Source: a virus. From it: 23,431 nucleotides of DNA. The notes beneath the pieces were generated by a model. The model did not search any database. It worked only from the letters and a program-made list of their open reading frames with translations, and had not been told where the DNA came from. Shown in pieces: positions 1 through 7,059 of the stretch (position 1 is the stretch's first letter; every line of letters begins with the position of its first letter). Both the position numbers and the translations under genes were made by a program. The stretch is taken from positions 1 through 23,431 of the IMG/VR virus record IMGVR_UViG_3300011116_000714. One strand, written 5' to 3'.

Positions 1-2
1 CG

Positions 3-752
3 GTCTGGAACGCCCAGCGCACGGTCTATGACTTTGAATGCATCGATCTATACATCGCCGCATGCCGGGCCGTAGGCGACAATGACGAAGCGGATCGAGT
101 GACGGCAAGCTGGCGGAAGATTCGGCCGGTGAAAATTTCAGTCTGTCACGCCACCCGCGGGAGACCGCAGGAGGCGATTAACGCCCGGATTCTATGGATG
201 AAAAAGGCAGCGGATCCGGCTGCTGTTGAGTGGATCTTTTCGTGCGATAACGACGACGAGAAGGCGAAGACGCTCAAACCGTGGGGGCCGGTCATGGGCA
301 AGGGAAGCTGTGTCGCAGCATGGAACCGGGCGGCGGCCGTGGCGCAGGGCGAGATCATCGTGCAGGGATCCGACGATTGGGATCCTCCGCTGCACTGGGA
401 TCAGATCCTGATCGATAGGCTGGGCGATACCAGTAAGCCGAAAGTTTTGGCGATTAGCGACGGCCACCGCCAGGACGAGCTGCTGTGCATGGCGATCATG
501 ACCAGGGCAAGACTAGAAGATCAGGGCGCCATGTTTGCGGCGGAATACGATAAATGCTCAGGGATATTCAGCGACAACGAATTCAGCCACCGGGCCAAGT
601 ACGACGGCGTGATCGTGGAAGCGAAAGACGTGGTCTTCAAACATAACAACCCATTCTTCACCGGAGCTCCGCAGGACGAAGAATTCAAAAAGCACAACGC
701 CAAAGAAAACTACACGCTTGGAGAAAAGATTTTTAAGGAGCGGAACCCGTGA
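3..752 (+). CDS. GT2-like glycosyltransferase, 5' end outside the window
   Basis: The frame is open from base 3, so the gene may be cut by the window edge. Internal GTG starts at 99 and 129 are alternatives. The start at 129 would begin with VKISVCHATRGRP, a typical N-terminal beta strand of GT-A fold family 2 transferases. Counting from 99, an acidic cluster CDNDDE lies at about residues 49-54 and a DxD-like motif, GSDDWDPP, at about 90-97. These would bind the nucleotide-sugar and metal. The upstream residues (IDLYIAACRAVGDNDEADR) look like a TPR-type helix pair, so this may be the second module of a longer glycosyltransferase. The stop overlaps the next gene's GTG start. Role inferred: glycosylation of a virion protein or surface glycan; the acceptor and sugar cannot be read from the sequence. 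Confidence 0.7.
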   Translation, partial: VWNAQRTVYDFECIDLYIAACRAVGDNDEADRVTASWRKIRPVKISVCHATRGRPQEAINARILWMKKAADPAAVEWIFSCDNDDEKAKTLKPWGPVMGKGSCVAAWNRAAAVAQGEIIVQGSDDWDPPLHWDQILIDRLGDTSKPKVLAISDGHRQDELLCMAIMTRARLEDQGAMFAAEYDKCSGIFSDNEFSHRAKYDGVIVEAKDVVFKHNNPFFTGAPQDEEFKKHNAKENYTLGEKIFKERNP

Positions 753-1384
753 TCGACGGATACAGGCGGATTCACGCCGGTCACTGGTGGCAGGAGGAGC
801 GGACAGGGCAAGGGCCAGCGTACGACATCGCCTATGTTCAGGAACGATACGACACCTACACGACGACGCAGGCCATGAGCGCTTTACGGTATGACGTGAT
901 TCGCTCTTACTTTGGAAATTTTTCGAGCGTCCTAGATGTTGGCTATGGGAACGGGGATTTCCTGCGTCACTGTCACGCCCGGGATCATCGTGCGTTTGGG
1001 TACGACATCAGCGGTTATCCGCTACCGGCAGGCGTGGAGAGAAGCGAGACCATGTCGAAGTCCGTCGGCATCGTAACATTCTTCGACAGCTTGGAACACT
1101 TTGAGGATGCGGATCTAAGCGGAACACTCCGCGGCCTGCGAGCGGAGGCGGTCGTGATTTCATGCCCACTGCTTCACGAGACGGCCGGATCGGATTCATT
1201 CCGCAACTGGAAACACCGCAGGCCGAACGAACACTTCCACCATTTCAACGAACGCGGACTGCGGACTCTGCTTTCATATTCTGATTACACAGTCACTTGG
1301 ACAGGTTGCCCGGAAGATCAGATCCGCGGGACGCTACCGGACGGAAAGTCCAATATCATCACCGTCATCGCCGAGCGGAATTGA
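749..1384 (+). CDS. class I SAM-dependent methyltransferase
   Basis: The 211-aa protein has a clear Rossmann-fold methyltransferase core. Motif I (VLDVGYGNGDFL) spans about residues 61-72, the acidic strand-2 residue is in GYDIS near 84-88, and a post-motif DSLEHFED lies at 113-120. It resembles Methyltransf_11/23 (UbiG-like) small-molecule or sugar methyltransferases. No target-recognition domain of a DNA methyltransferase is visible. The GTG start overlaps the preceding stop (GTGA), and its own stop overlaps the TTG of the next gene, so the three sugar-related genes are translationally coupled. Inferred role: O-methylation of a glycan made by the flanking glycosyltransferases. The substrate is unknown. 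Confidence 0.85.
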   Translation: MIDGYRRIHAGHWWQEERTGQGPAYDIAYVQERYDTYTTTQAMSALRYDVIRSYFGNFSSVLDVGYGNGDFLRHCHARDHRAFGYDISGYPLPAGVERSETMSKSVGIVTFFDSLEHFEDADLSGTLRGLRAEAVVISCPLLHETAGSDSFRNWKHRRPNEHFHHFNERGLRTLLSYSDYTVTWTGCPEDQIRGTLPDGKSNIITVIAERN

Positions 1385-2046
1385 AAACCATCGTCTATCA
1401 CCAGCGACTAGGCGACGTGTTGCAGTGTCTCCCGGCCGCCCGTTACTTGGCGCAGCATGACCAAGTTCAGATTGAATGCCGCCCGCAGTATGCCGGAGTG
1501 ATGGATCTGGTCTCTTACGCCACATGGGTGGCGCCAAAGGAAGGCACAGGCGAACGAATTGAGCTCGAAATCTGGCCTAATCGATACAACGCCTTTCGGC
1601 AGTCCGGCCTTTCGTGGATGGATTTTGTCTATCAGCATCCGGCGATTGCCAAAGCTGACCGAAAAATCGTGCTCGATCGCGTCCCGGACGGCCCGCCTGA
1701 TGGTCTGCCTGAAAGATACAATCTGCTGTCGCCTCTAGGAATTAGTCAGGGATGGAATTACCCGACGCTAGATATTCTTCACAAAGCGGACGAAGTGATC
1801 GGCGACTACGTGATAATGTGCGAGAAAAAATACTATTTCCATAGAATGCACTGGTCGGCCGCATCCATCGTCGAGATGGCGCAGGCCATCAAACACGCCG
1901 AACTGTTTATGAGCATCAACTCGGCTCCGATCGTGTTGGCGTCGGCGTTGCGTCAAAATCGTCCAACGTACTTCCTGCCACAGAAGGAGCAGTGGGCGCA
2001 GGACAACGTCGCACCATGGCCAGGTCGTGTTGACGTGGAGCTGTAA
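1381..2046 (+). CDS. GT9/heptosyltransferase-like protein
   Basis: The TTG at 1381 is chosen because it overlaps the methyltransferase stop (TTGA) and yields MKTIVYHQRLGDVLQCLPAA. This matches the N-terminal GDxxxxxPA pattern of ADP-heptose:LPS heptosyltransferases (GT9, GT-B fold). Near the C-terminus, SINSAPIVLASAL resembles the family's donor-site loop ((D/N)SGxxHxAxA), with the His replaced. At 221 aa it is much shorter than cellular GT9 enzymes (about 320-350 aa), so it may be a minimal or degenerate version. A more upstream in-frame start (1297) would overlap the methyltransferase heavily and is unlikely. Third member of a coupled cassette placed before the tail genes. Confidence 0.6.
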   Translation: MKTIVYHQRLGDVLQCLPAARYLAQHDQVQIECRPQYAGVMDLVSYATWVAPKEGTGERIELEIWPNRYNAFRQSGLSWMDFVYQHPAIAKADRKIVLDRVPDGPPDGLPERYNLLSPLGISQGWNYPTLDILHKADEVIGDYVIMCEKKYYFHRMHWSAASIVEMAQAIKHAELFMSINSAPIVLASALRQNRPTYFLPQKEQWAQDNVAPWPGRVDVEL

Positions 2047-2049
2047 AAT

Positions 2050-2496
2050 ATGCCCGCCGTCACCATGCTCGATCGCCTTATCGAAGGCGCTTTTCAGGAA
2101 CTACTTTCCGCCACCGTCACCGGACAGGACTACCACCTGTCTCACGATTTGAGCGAAAACAAGCCGCCATCGATTGTCATCAAAGCCACCATGGGAACCG
2201 AAGAACCCGTGCAGGGGTCCGGCGTGTTCAGCGTCCCGGTCGAAATCATTCTCGAACAGAGCTATGACGACACGACCGTACAGGCGCACAGTCAAAAATG
2301 CTCAAAGATTCTTCAAGCGTTTTATGATACGACGACCCTGACGGCCAGGCTGAATGCGACGACAGCGATCGGATCAGCCCGCTGCTACAACGCAAAACTG
2401 GAAAGCAGCGAAGCGGAGGCCGACAACGAGGAACGCAGCATGAAGCGAAATTTCAAATTGGCAGTGATCGCTTACCCAAACTCAATCGCGAGTTGA
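2050..2496 (+). CDS. putative tail terminator/tail completion protein
   Basis: The 148-aa protein has no clear catalytic motif. Its layout is an N-terminal helix (MLDRLIEGAFQELL), then a beta-rich middle with VPVEIILEQSYDD, then a helix QAHSQKCSKILQAFYD. This resembles tail terminator/completion proteins (lambda gpU or DUF3168-like), which cap the tail and join it to the head. Position supports this: such genes usually lie directly before the major tail tube gene, as here. The assignment is by synteny and length, not by an unambiguous motif. The start lies 3 nt after the preceding stop. Confidence 0.5.
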   Translation: MPAVTMLDRLIEGAFQELLSATVTGQDYHLSHDLSENKPPSIVIKATMGTEEPVQGSGVFSVPVEIILEQSYDDTTVQAHSQKCSKILQAFYDTTTLTARLNATTAIGSARCYNAKLESSEAEADNEERSMKRNFKLAVIAYPNSIAS

Positions 2497-2514
2497 CACA
2501 AAAAATAGGGCAAT

Positions 2515-2859
2515 ATGGCGACCACAATCGGAACTTCAGGCCTTTCTTTCGGAATGAGCGCAGAGAGCGGAATCCTCGTTTCCAACTTCTCTGAAACAAG
2601 GAACATCGAGAAAGCGGAAGTCCGCAACGCTTCCGGCGACGTGGTCGCTCTCGCACTTTATAATCAGACCGACGCTCTCAGCTTTTCCGGCACCATCACC
2701 GGAACCTACGCCACAACGGCCGGAGCCGTTCTGACCACCCTCGCCAACGCTACCAGCACCGGCGGGAAGATCGTGGTCGAGTCTGTGGCCTTCTCGAAAA
2801 GCCCTGACGCATTCGTCACCGTCGACGTCAGCGCCACTCGCTACCCGAACATGAGCTAA
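2515..2859 (+). CDS. putative major tail tube protein
   Basis: The 114-aa protein is rich in Thr, Ser, Ala and beta-prone residues, has no Cys or Trp, and has the low complexity typical of a small tail tube subunit. The segment SFSGTITGTYATTAGAVLTTLA, followed by KIVVESVAFSKSPDAFVTVDV, suggests a beta-sandwich with an intervening helix. It lies between the terminator-like gene and the frameshifted chaperone pair, the standard siphovirus place for the tube. A GCAA-loop hairpin follows its stop codon. TTGACA overlaps the preceding stop 22 nt before the start. Function is inferred from order and composition. Confidence 0.55.
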   Translation: MATTIGTSGLSFGMSAESGILVSNFSETRNIEKAEVRNASGDVVALALYNQTDALSFSGTITGTYATTAGAVLTTLANATSTGGKIVVESVAFSKSPDAFVTVDVSATRYPNMS

Positions 2860-2871
2860 GCCCGCAAGGGC
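2860..2871 (+). other. GCAA-tetraloop RNA hairpin after the tube gene
   Basis: GCCC-GCAA-GGGC lies immediately after the TAA of the tube gene. It has a 4-bp GC stem with a stable GNRA loop. There is no real T-run afterwards (GGTTC), so it is more likely a 3'-end stabiliser or partial attenuator for an abundant message than a full terminator. Confidence 0.3.
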
Positions 2872-2891
2872 GGTTCACCTGAGATCCTAAA

Positions 2892-3269
2892 ATGATTGAG
2901 AGCTTCTGGGGTACAACGAATATCAAGGTAGCGGCAGCGGCCGCAGCTTACGGCGCCAAGCTCCGGCCTATGGATCCGGTCACAAGAATTCAAAAAGAGG
3001 ACGGCCGTGAGCAGGTCACGTTCTGGTTCATGGATGGCGGCGAAGGACAGGACGCCAAAGCTGAAATGGAACGCACCTGGGCGGATATGAAAAGCTCTGA
3101 GGATGCGTCAATCCGGTTTGTCAGGGCAGCTCTTGAGAACCGCGAAACGCTCCTAGGACTCGTTAAGAGAGCGGAAAAGATTCTATCCATACAAAGAGGC
3201 GGGCAGACACTTCTCGTCGCAGAGAAGGCCCGTCCTGAGCTAAAGAAAGCCCTTTTAAGCAGGCTATGA
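2892..3269 (+). CDS. tail-module protein of unknown function
   Basis: A 125-aa soluble, mostly helical protein. The N-terminal half has an Ala-rich helix (IKVAAAAAAYGAKL) and a strand, EQVTFWFMDG. The C-terminal half is charged helix, ending in EKARPELKKALLSRL. It sits between the tube protein and the tail assembly chaperone, and its stop overlaps the chaperone start (ATGA), so it belongs to the tail operon. I do not recognise the family. An accessory assembly factor is possible but unproven. Confidence 0.6.
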   Translation: MIESFWGTTNIKVAAAAAAYGAKLRPMDPVTRIQKEDGREQVTFWFMDGGEGQDAKAEMERTWADMKSSEDASIRFVRAALENRETLLGLVKRAEKILSIQRGGQTLLVAEKARPELKKALLSRL

Positions 3270-3652
3270 GTGACCAAGACCTAGAGGCTGAACTGAATTC
3301 ATCGTTCGTCAGCCCGGATCGATATTTCAAAGATCAGCGGTTGGCACCCTACACCGAAGGCTCCCGCCTGCTCCTGCTGCAAGTCCGGGACGATGCCGAC
3401 AGTTCGATCTATTTCATTTGGTCTTTTCTCTACGTTCACATTCTGCTGGCAAAGGATCGGAAAGCCGCGATCCGGCTGGCATGGAACAAAGACGAATTCC
3501 GCGAAAAGCTCATGGAATGGTCGGAAGATATGACGCCAGAGGATAGGGACACGGCCGGTCTGCTGGTGGCGGCGATCCTTGGCGAAGCCAACAAGTCGCG
3601 GGTGGCGGTCATCCCGGATAAGAAGCCAATCGGCGACCCGGGAAACGCCTGA
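3266..3652 (+). CDS. tail assembly chaperone, short (G-like) product
   Basis: The 128-aa protein is acidic and helical, with an aromatic core (SSIYFIWSFLYVHILLAKDRKAA), and sits directly upstream of the minor tail and tape-measure genes. That is the position of lambda gpG-type chaperones, which coat the tape measure during tail assembly. The zero frame stops at TGA 3650-3652, four bases after a slippery GGGAAAC. Ribosomes that do not slip make this product, expected to be the major form. The start overlaps the previous stop (ATGA). Confidence 0.75.
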   Translation: MSDQDLEAELNSSFVSPDRYFKDQRLAPYTEGSRLLLLQVRDDADSSIYFIWSFLYVHILLAKDRKAAIRLAWNKDEFREKLMEWSEDMTPEDRDTAGLLVAAILGEANKSRVAVIPDKKPIGDPGNA

Positions 3653-3855
3653 CGCCGGCCGGATGCGCCGCGAGCGTGTTCGTGCTGGCGAAGGAAACAG
3701 GGTGGGACTTACAGAAGATTCTGTGGGAAATCCCGATCTGCCTAGTGAATCAGGCCGAGCACGTTTTCATGTTTATCAACGGCGTGAAATTGCGCCGGGT
3801 GGAAGCGATTACCGGCGACGATCTCCGTGACATAAAGAACCTATTAGGAATATGA
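3266..3855 (+). CDS. tail assembly chaperone, -1 frameshift (GT-like) fusion
   Basis: Product of join(3266..3646,3646..3855), about 196 aa. After slippage on G_GGA_AAC the -1 frame continues CGC CTG ACG and stays open to TGA at 3853-3855. The 69-residue extension contains LAKETGWDLQKILWEIPICL and an NQAEHVFMFINGV segment, with normal coding character. The Trp/Ile/Pro pattern resembles the T domain of gpGT-type proteins, which recruits tube subunits to the tape measure. There is no independent start codon at the head of the extension and its stop overlaps the next ATG, so frameshifting is the most economical explanation for this otherwise empty 200 bp. Known for many siphoviruses; here inferred from sequence only. 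Confidence 0.8.
3640..3646 (+). promoter_or_regulatory. -1 ribosomal frameshift slippery heptamer GGGAAAC
   Basis: The zero-frame codons are CCG GGA AAC GCC TGA, so the heptamer fits the X_XXY_YYZ rule exactly and lies one codon before the stop. A GC-rich palindromic stretch (GCCGGCCGG at 3654 onward) could provide a weak stimulatory structure. Confidence 0.8.
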
Positions 3856-4652
3856 AACTGACTGTTGAGGCAAAAAGACTGACCAAGGCGTTGGCCCTAT
3901 GGGGCAAACTCAATAGGGAAGAACAAACCCGTGAACTTCGCAAATCTGGTCGCGCTTTGGCCGTTCGACTTGCGAACGTGACTCAACCTTACGGCATGGG
4001 CACAACCGCAAAAAAGAAGGGCGAGAACGCAATCCTGCGGGATATTGCGGCAATCACAAAGCCGCTCAACAAGGAATGGTACGCAGAGGCGCAAAGGATG
4101 AGGCAATTTGATCCCGGCGCTTTCAGGCGAAGATTCACTACAAAAGACGGCAGGGTATGGCTCGAAGAACAAGATTACGAACTGAATGCATCTAACATCA
4201 AAGAATTCCATCAGAAAATGAGAAATAGAAGCACTGGCAGAACCAAGACAGCCGGAATGAAAACAAGGGACATAGGAAGGCACGGAGCTGCCGATCGTGG
4301 CTATGTATTAGATAAAGTTCAGGCAAAATATATCAAAGAAACTCAGAAGAAAGTTGGTATTGCAAAGGCAGGATGGGCTGAATGCGCAGCAAAACTTGGA
4401 GGATTCAGCGCAAAGGGCGTGAGCGGAGTAAAATCAATTTCAAGATGGATCCAGAAGCTGATTTCTAAGTACGGGAATGGATCTGTGACAGTGACTGACA
4501 AATACGTGGAACTTAAAAACAGCATTCCGTGGATTGGTAGGGCGCTTAGTCGTTCCAATCTTCAGCGCACCCTTGACATTCAGCGAAACACACTAGCCAA
4601 AAGCGTGATCGCCATCGTGAAACATAAATCAAAAGAAGCAGGATTCGCCTAA
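3852..4652 (+). CDS. putative minor tail/structural protein
   Basis: A 266-aa, very basic (Lys/Arg-rich), helical protein between the chaperone fusion and the tape measure. The N-terminus (ELRKSGRALAVRLANVTQPYG) resembles gpZ- or HK97 gp10-like minor tail proteins, in which a conserved helix pair precedes a QPYG-type turn. It contains no enzyme motif that I can see. Base composition is noticeably more AT-rich than its neighbours, especially 4180-4640. The ATG overlaps the frameshift product's stop. Assigned from position and a weak N-terminal likeness. Confidence 0.5.
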   Translation: MKLTVEAKRLTKALALWGKLNREEQTRELRKSGRALAVRLANVTQPYGMGTTAKKKGENAILRDIAAITKPLNKEWYAEAQRMRQFDPGAFRRRFTTKDGRVWLEEQDYELNASNIKEFHQKMRNRSTGRTKTAGMKTRDIGRHGAADRGYVLDKVQAKYIKETQKKVGIAKAGWAECAAKLGGFSAKGVSGVKSISRWIQKLISKYGNGSVTVTDKYVELKNSIPWIGRALSRSNLQRTLDIQRNTLAKSVIAIVKHKSKEAGFA

Positions 4653-4653
4653 A

Positions 4654-6132
4654 ATGGACGCCGTCGCAACAGCCAAACTTGCGCTTGAAAAAAGCTCTTT
4701 TGAGAACGGGTTAAAAGAGGCGGAGAATGCCGTCAACAAGTTCGCCAAGCAAACGGCCGGGATCCTGACCGGCGCCTTTGCGTTTGATAAGATCCTGAGC
4801 GGCCTTTCCTCGGCGATCGACAAGGGTGACCAGCTTCAAGATCTGGCCAACCGTTTCGGGATTTCAGCGTCAGCCCTTCAGGAAGTTGGAAACGCCGCAT
4901 CTCTGTCCGGAGCTGGAGTCGAAGACGTAGCAAGCGCCATGAACAAGCTGGCCGTGAATGCCGGCAAAGCGATCGGCGGCGATGACGCCATGATCGCATC
5001 GTTTGAAAAGCTAGGATTGAGCGTGTCGGATCTGCAGGGAATGTCGCCGCAGGATATATTTTTCAAGCTCAGCGAAGCAGTCGCAGGAGCCAACGATCCC
5101 CTGGAAGCATTTGCACAGGCGCAGGAAGTGGCCGGGAAAAGCGTCGGCGCTCTTATGGAGACGCTGAGGATGGGCCCGGATGCGATTCAACAAATGGGGC
5201 AGGCGATGGGAACATGGTCGGACGATACCATCGCCCAACTGGCGGCCGCTTCTGATGAAATCAAATCTTTCCAGAATTCAATGACGATCGCCTTTGGTTC
5301 TATTGCTCAGCTAGTAAATCCATTTATCAAAACGATTAAATTTATGTCGGAACAATTAACCATGACTTTAGCAGCCATGGGTGAGGCATTCACTGGAAAC
5401 TTTGCAGCCGCTAGAGAAATCATGAAGGAAGCGAATAAAGGCGTTAGAGAGTTTAAGAAGGGCGAACAGCCAAAGGCCGCAGCCAAGCCCATGGATCTGG
5501 AAGGCGGAGCAGCAGGCGGGAAAGGCGCAAAAGCAAAAGCTGCCAAAGAAACCGAAAAAGCCGAAAAAGACGCCATCAAAGAACGCACCGACGAGGCCAT
5601 GCGGGCGCTCAAAGAAGAAGAAGACGAGAAAAAGATGGCCGCAGACAGCGAAGAACGTCGGCGCAAGTACATCTTTGAAAGCGAGCGGGAAGCAATAAAC
5701 GAGAAAATTAAACAAAACGAAGAAGCCGCAAAATATCAGCAGAAATACAACGAGTGGCTGGCGGGCGCACCGGACAGAGCTCGGCAAGGCCAACAAGCCG
5801 AAGGCCAAGCAGCTGGACAACGTCTGGACATAGCGGCAGGACTCGGCGGAAGCGCTGCAAAAGAAGTCGAAAGAGCTCGTGCGCAAGCTGCAAAAGAACA
5901 ACAAAAGAAAACACAGGAAGATTTTAACAAAGAAGTTCTGGCCAACACGTCCGCCACAAAAAAGGGGGCTTATGATGTTAGGCCACAAGAGCGCACAATG
6001 GCTGAACGTCGTTCAGAATACATTCAAACACAGGCAAAAAAAGAAGCCGAAGGAAAGACAACCTTGTCGGACATCAACAAAACCCTGCAAGACGCACTGG
6101 CGAAGCTGACGGCAGCTCCCTTGGTAAGCTAA
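4654..6132 (+). CDS. tail tape measure protein
   Basis: The 492-aa protein has a helical N-terminus ending in an amphipathic KILSGLSSAIDKGDQLQDLA segment. The middle shows tape-measure-type repeats (RFGISASALQEVGNAASLSG, FEKLGLSVSDLQGMSPQDIF, AQAQEVAGKSVGALMETL) like the PhageMin_Tail family. A hydrophobic helix pair follows near residues 205-245, and then a long Lys/Glu/Ala/Gln-rich coiled coil to about residue 480. This is short for a tape measure; by the usual rule of about 0.15 nm per residue the tail would be near 70-75 nm. It follows the chaperones directly, as expected. A large minus-strand open frame across the A/G-rich coiled-coil region is a shadow. Confidence 0.88.
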   Translation: MDAVATAKLALEKSSFENGLKEAENAVNKFAKQTAGILTGAFAFDKILSGLSSAIDKGDQLQDLANRFGISASALQEVGNAASLSGAGVEDVASAMNKLAVNAGKAIGGDDAMIASFEKLGLSVSDLQGMSPQDIFFKLSEAVAGANDPLEAFAQAQEVAGKSVGALMETLRMGPDAIQQMGQAMGTWSDDTIAQLAAASDEIKSFQNSMTIAFGSIAQLVNPFIKTIKFMSEQLTMTLAAMGEAFTGNFAAAREIMKEANKGVREFKKGEQPKAAAKPMDLEGGAAGGKGAKAKAAKETEKAEKDAIKERTDEAMRALKEEEDEKKMAADSEERRRKYIFESEREAINEKIKQNEEAAKYQQKYNEWLAGAPDRARQGQQAEGQAAGQRLDIAAGLGGSAAKEVERARAQAAKEQQKKTQEDFNKEVLANTSATKKGAYDVRPQERTMAERRSEYIQTQAKKEAEGKTTLSDINKTLQDALAKLTAAPLVS

Positions 6133-6133
6133 C

Positions 6134-6787
6134 ATGGCCGCGACTTTTATCGGATTACTATCGTCAGGATCAAAAATTCTGCGCCGTTCGGAATATAGCC
6201 GAGAGATCGTAGGACTCGAAACGCTGACGGAAACCTACACGATCAGGACGGCGGATCGGCAGACCATCCTGCCGCTGAAAGACGTCACGCACTCCGCATT
6301 CTCCACGGCATCGACCAAGTTCAGCCGGATGGCGGTGGAGACGGCGTCCGTCCGGGAGCAGGATGGAGACATCAGCGAAATGACCGTCACGTTTGTCGGG
6401 CTGACCAGCGAAACAAGTCTTCCGCCTGCTCAGATCAAATATATACCAACGACCGGGGCGGACATATGGGGGCCGCCGATCGTGATCGAGGTCAGCTTTG
6501 TCACTGACCTGACAGAAAGTCAGTTCGCCAGCGGTCAACTTTCCAACAGCTTTCCCGTCCTCGAGCGATTTAGTCCGACGTCCAAAATTCCCATGCCTGC
6601 ATTTATCAACGGGACGGCGACACCGCAGAATCCACGCACTCCTGGGATTACCACTAACAATCTCGCTGGAAATATAGTTTACTTTGGATACTGCTTGGAC
6701 AGCTTGGATTCTACCCGCCGCGGCCAGTTCCTAGTCGCCAGGGCAACATTCAAAGAGAAGCAACAAGGTCAGGGCGCGTACGCGTAA
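6134..6787 (+). CDS. putative distal tail/baseplate protein
   Basis: A 217-aa beta-rich protein beginning one base after the tape-measure stop. Segments such as TLTETYTIRTADRQTILPL, EMTVTFVGLTSE and FYFGYCLD-like strands near the C-terminus suggest a beta-sandwich structural protein. No known motif is recognised. Its place immediately after the tape measure matches distal tail (Dit-like) or tail-tip proteins, but size and sequence do not prove it. Confidence 0.5.
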   Translation: MAATFIGLLSSGSKILRRSEYSREIVGLETLTETYTIRTADRQTILPLKDVTHSAFSTASTKFSRMAVETASVREQDGDISEMTVTFVGLTSETSLPPAQIKYIPTTGADIWGPPIVIEVSFVTDLTESQFASGQLSNSFPVLERFSPTSKIPMPAFINGTATPQNPRTPGITTNNLAGNIVYFGYCLDSLDSTRRGQFLVARATFKEKQQGQGAYA

Positions 6788-6790
6788 GCC

Positions 6791-7042
6791 ATGGCAACCG
6801 AAGCCCGCCTAAATGAGCTCGACGGCCCGTCGCGACTTGGAAAAGGTTTTTTCAATAAGCTGATCCGGCGGATTGAATGCACCAAACCGATCGCAGGCGC
6901 CAACGTCACCCTGATCGACGTCCCGGACGGCATTCAGATCAGCGTCACCGGAGTCGTCACAGGCACGTCAGCGCTCAAACAGATCACGCTGAACGTGTGT
7001 TCCAACGGATCTCCAGCCACGATTACGGTCTACGGGCCTTGA
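6791..7042 (+). CDS. small structural protein upstream of the fibre
   Basis: An 83-aa protein in the tail-fibre region. A basic N-terminal helix (LGKGFFNKLIRRIECTKP) is followed by a beta-prone half (NVTLIDVPDGIQISVTGVV). Only 3 nt separate it from the preceding stop. This layout is common for small virion proteins linking tail tip and fibre, but I do not recognise a family. Confidence 0.5.
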   Translation: MATEARLNELDGPSRLGKGFFNKLIRRIECTKPIAGANVTLIDVPDGIQISVTGVVTGTSALKQITLNVCSNGSPATITVYGP

Positions 7043-7059
7043 CATAGGCGACGGATAAA

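Noticed and set aside
3579-3830. Plus-strand open frame across the chaperone frameshift region
   Set aside because: It is in the third frame, Arg/Ser-rich and low in coding character; the -1 frame explains the region better.
5368-5988. 206-aa minus-strand open frame in the tape-measure region
   Set aside because: Phe/Leu/Cys-rich translation of the complement of a Lys/Glu coiled coil; no start signal and no motif.
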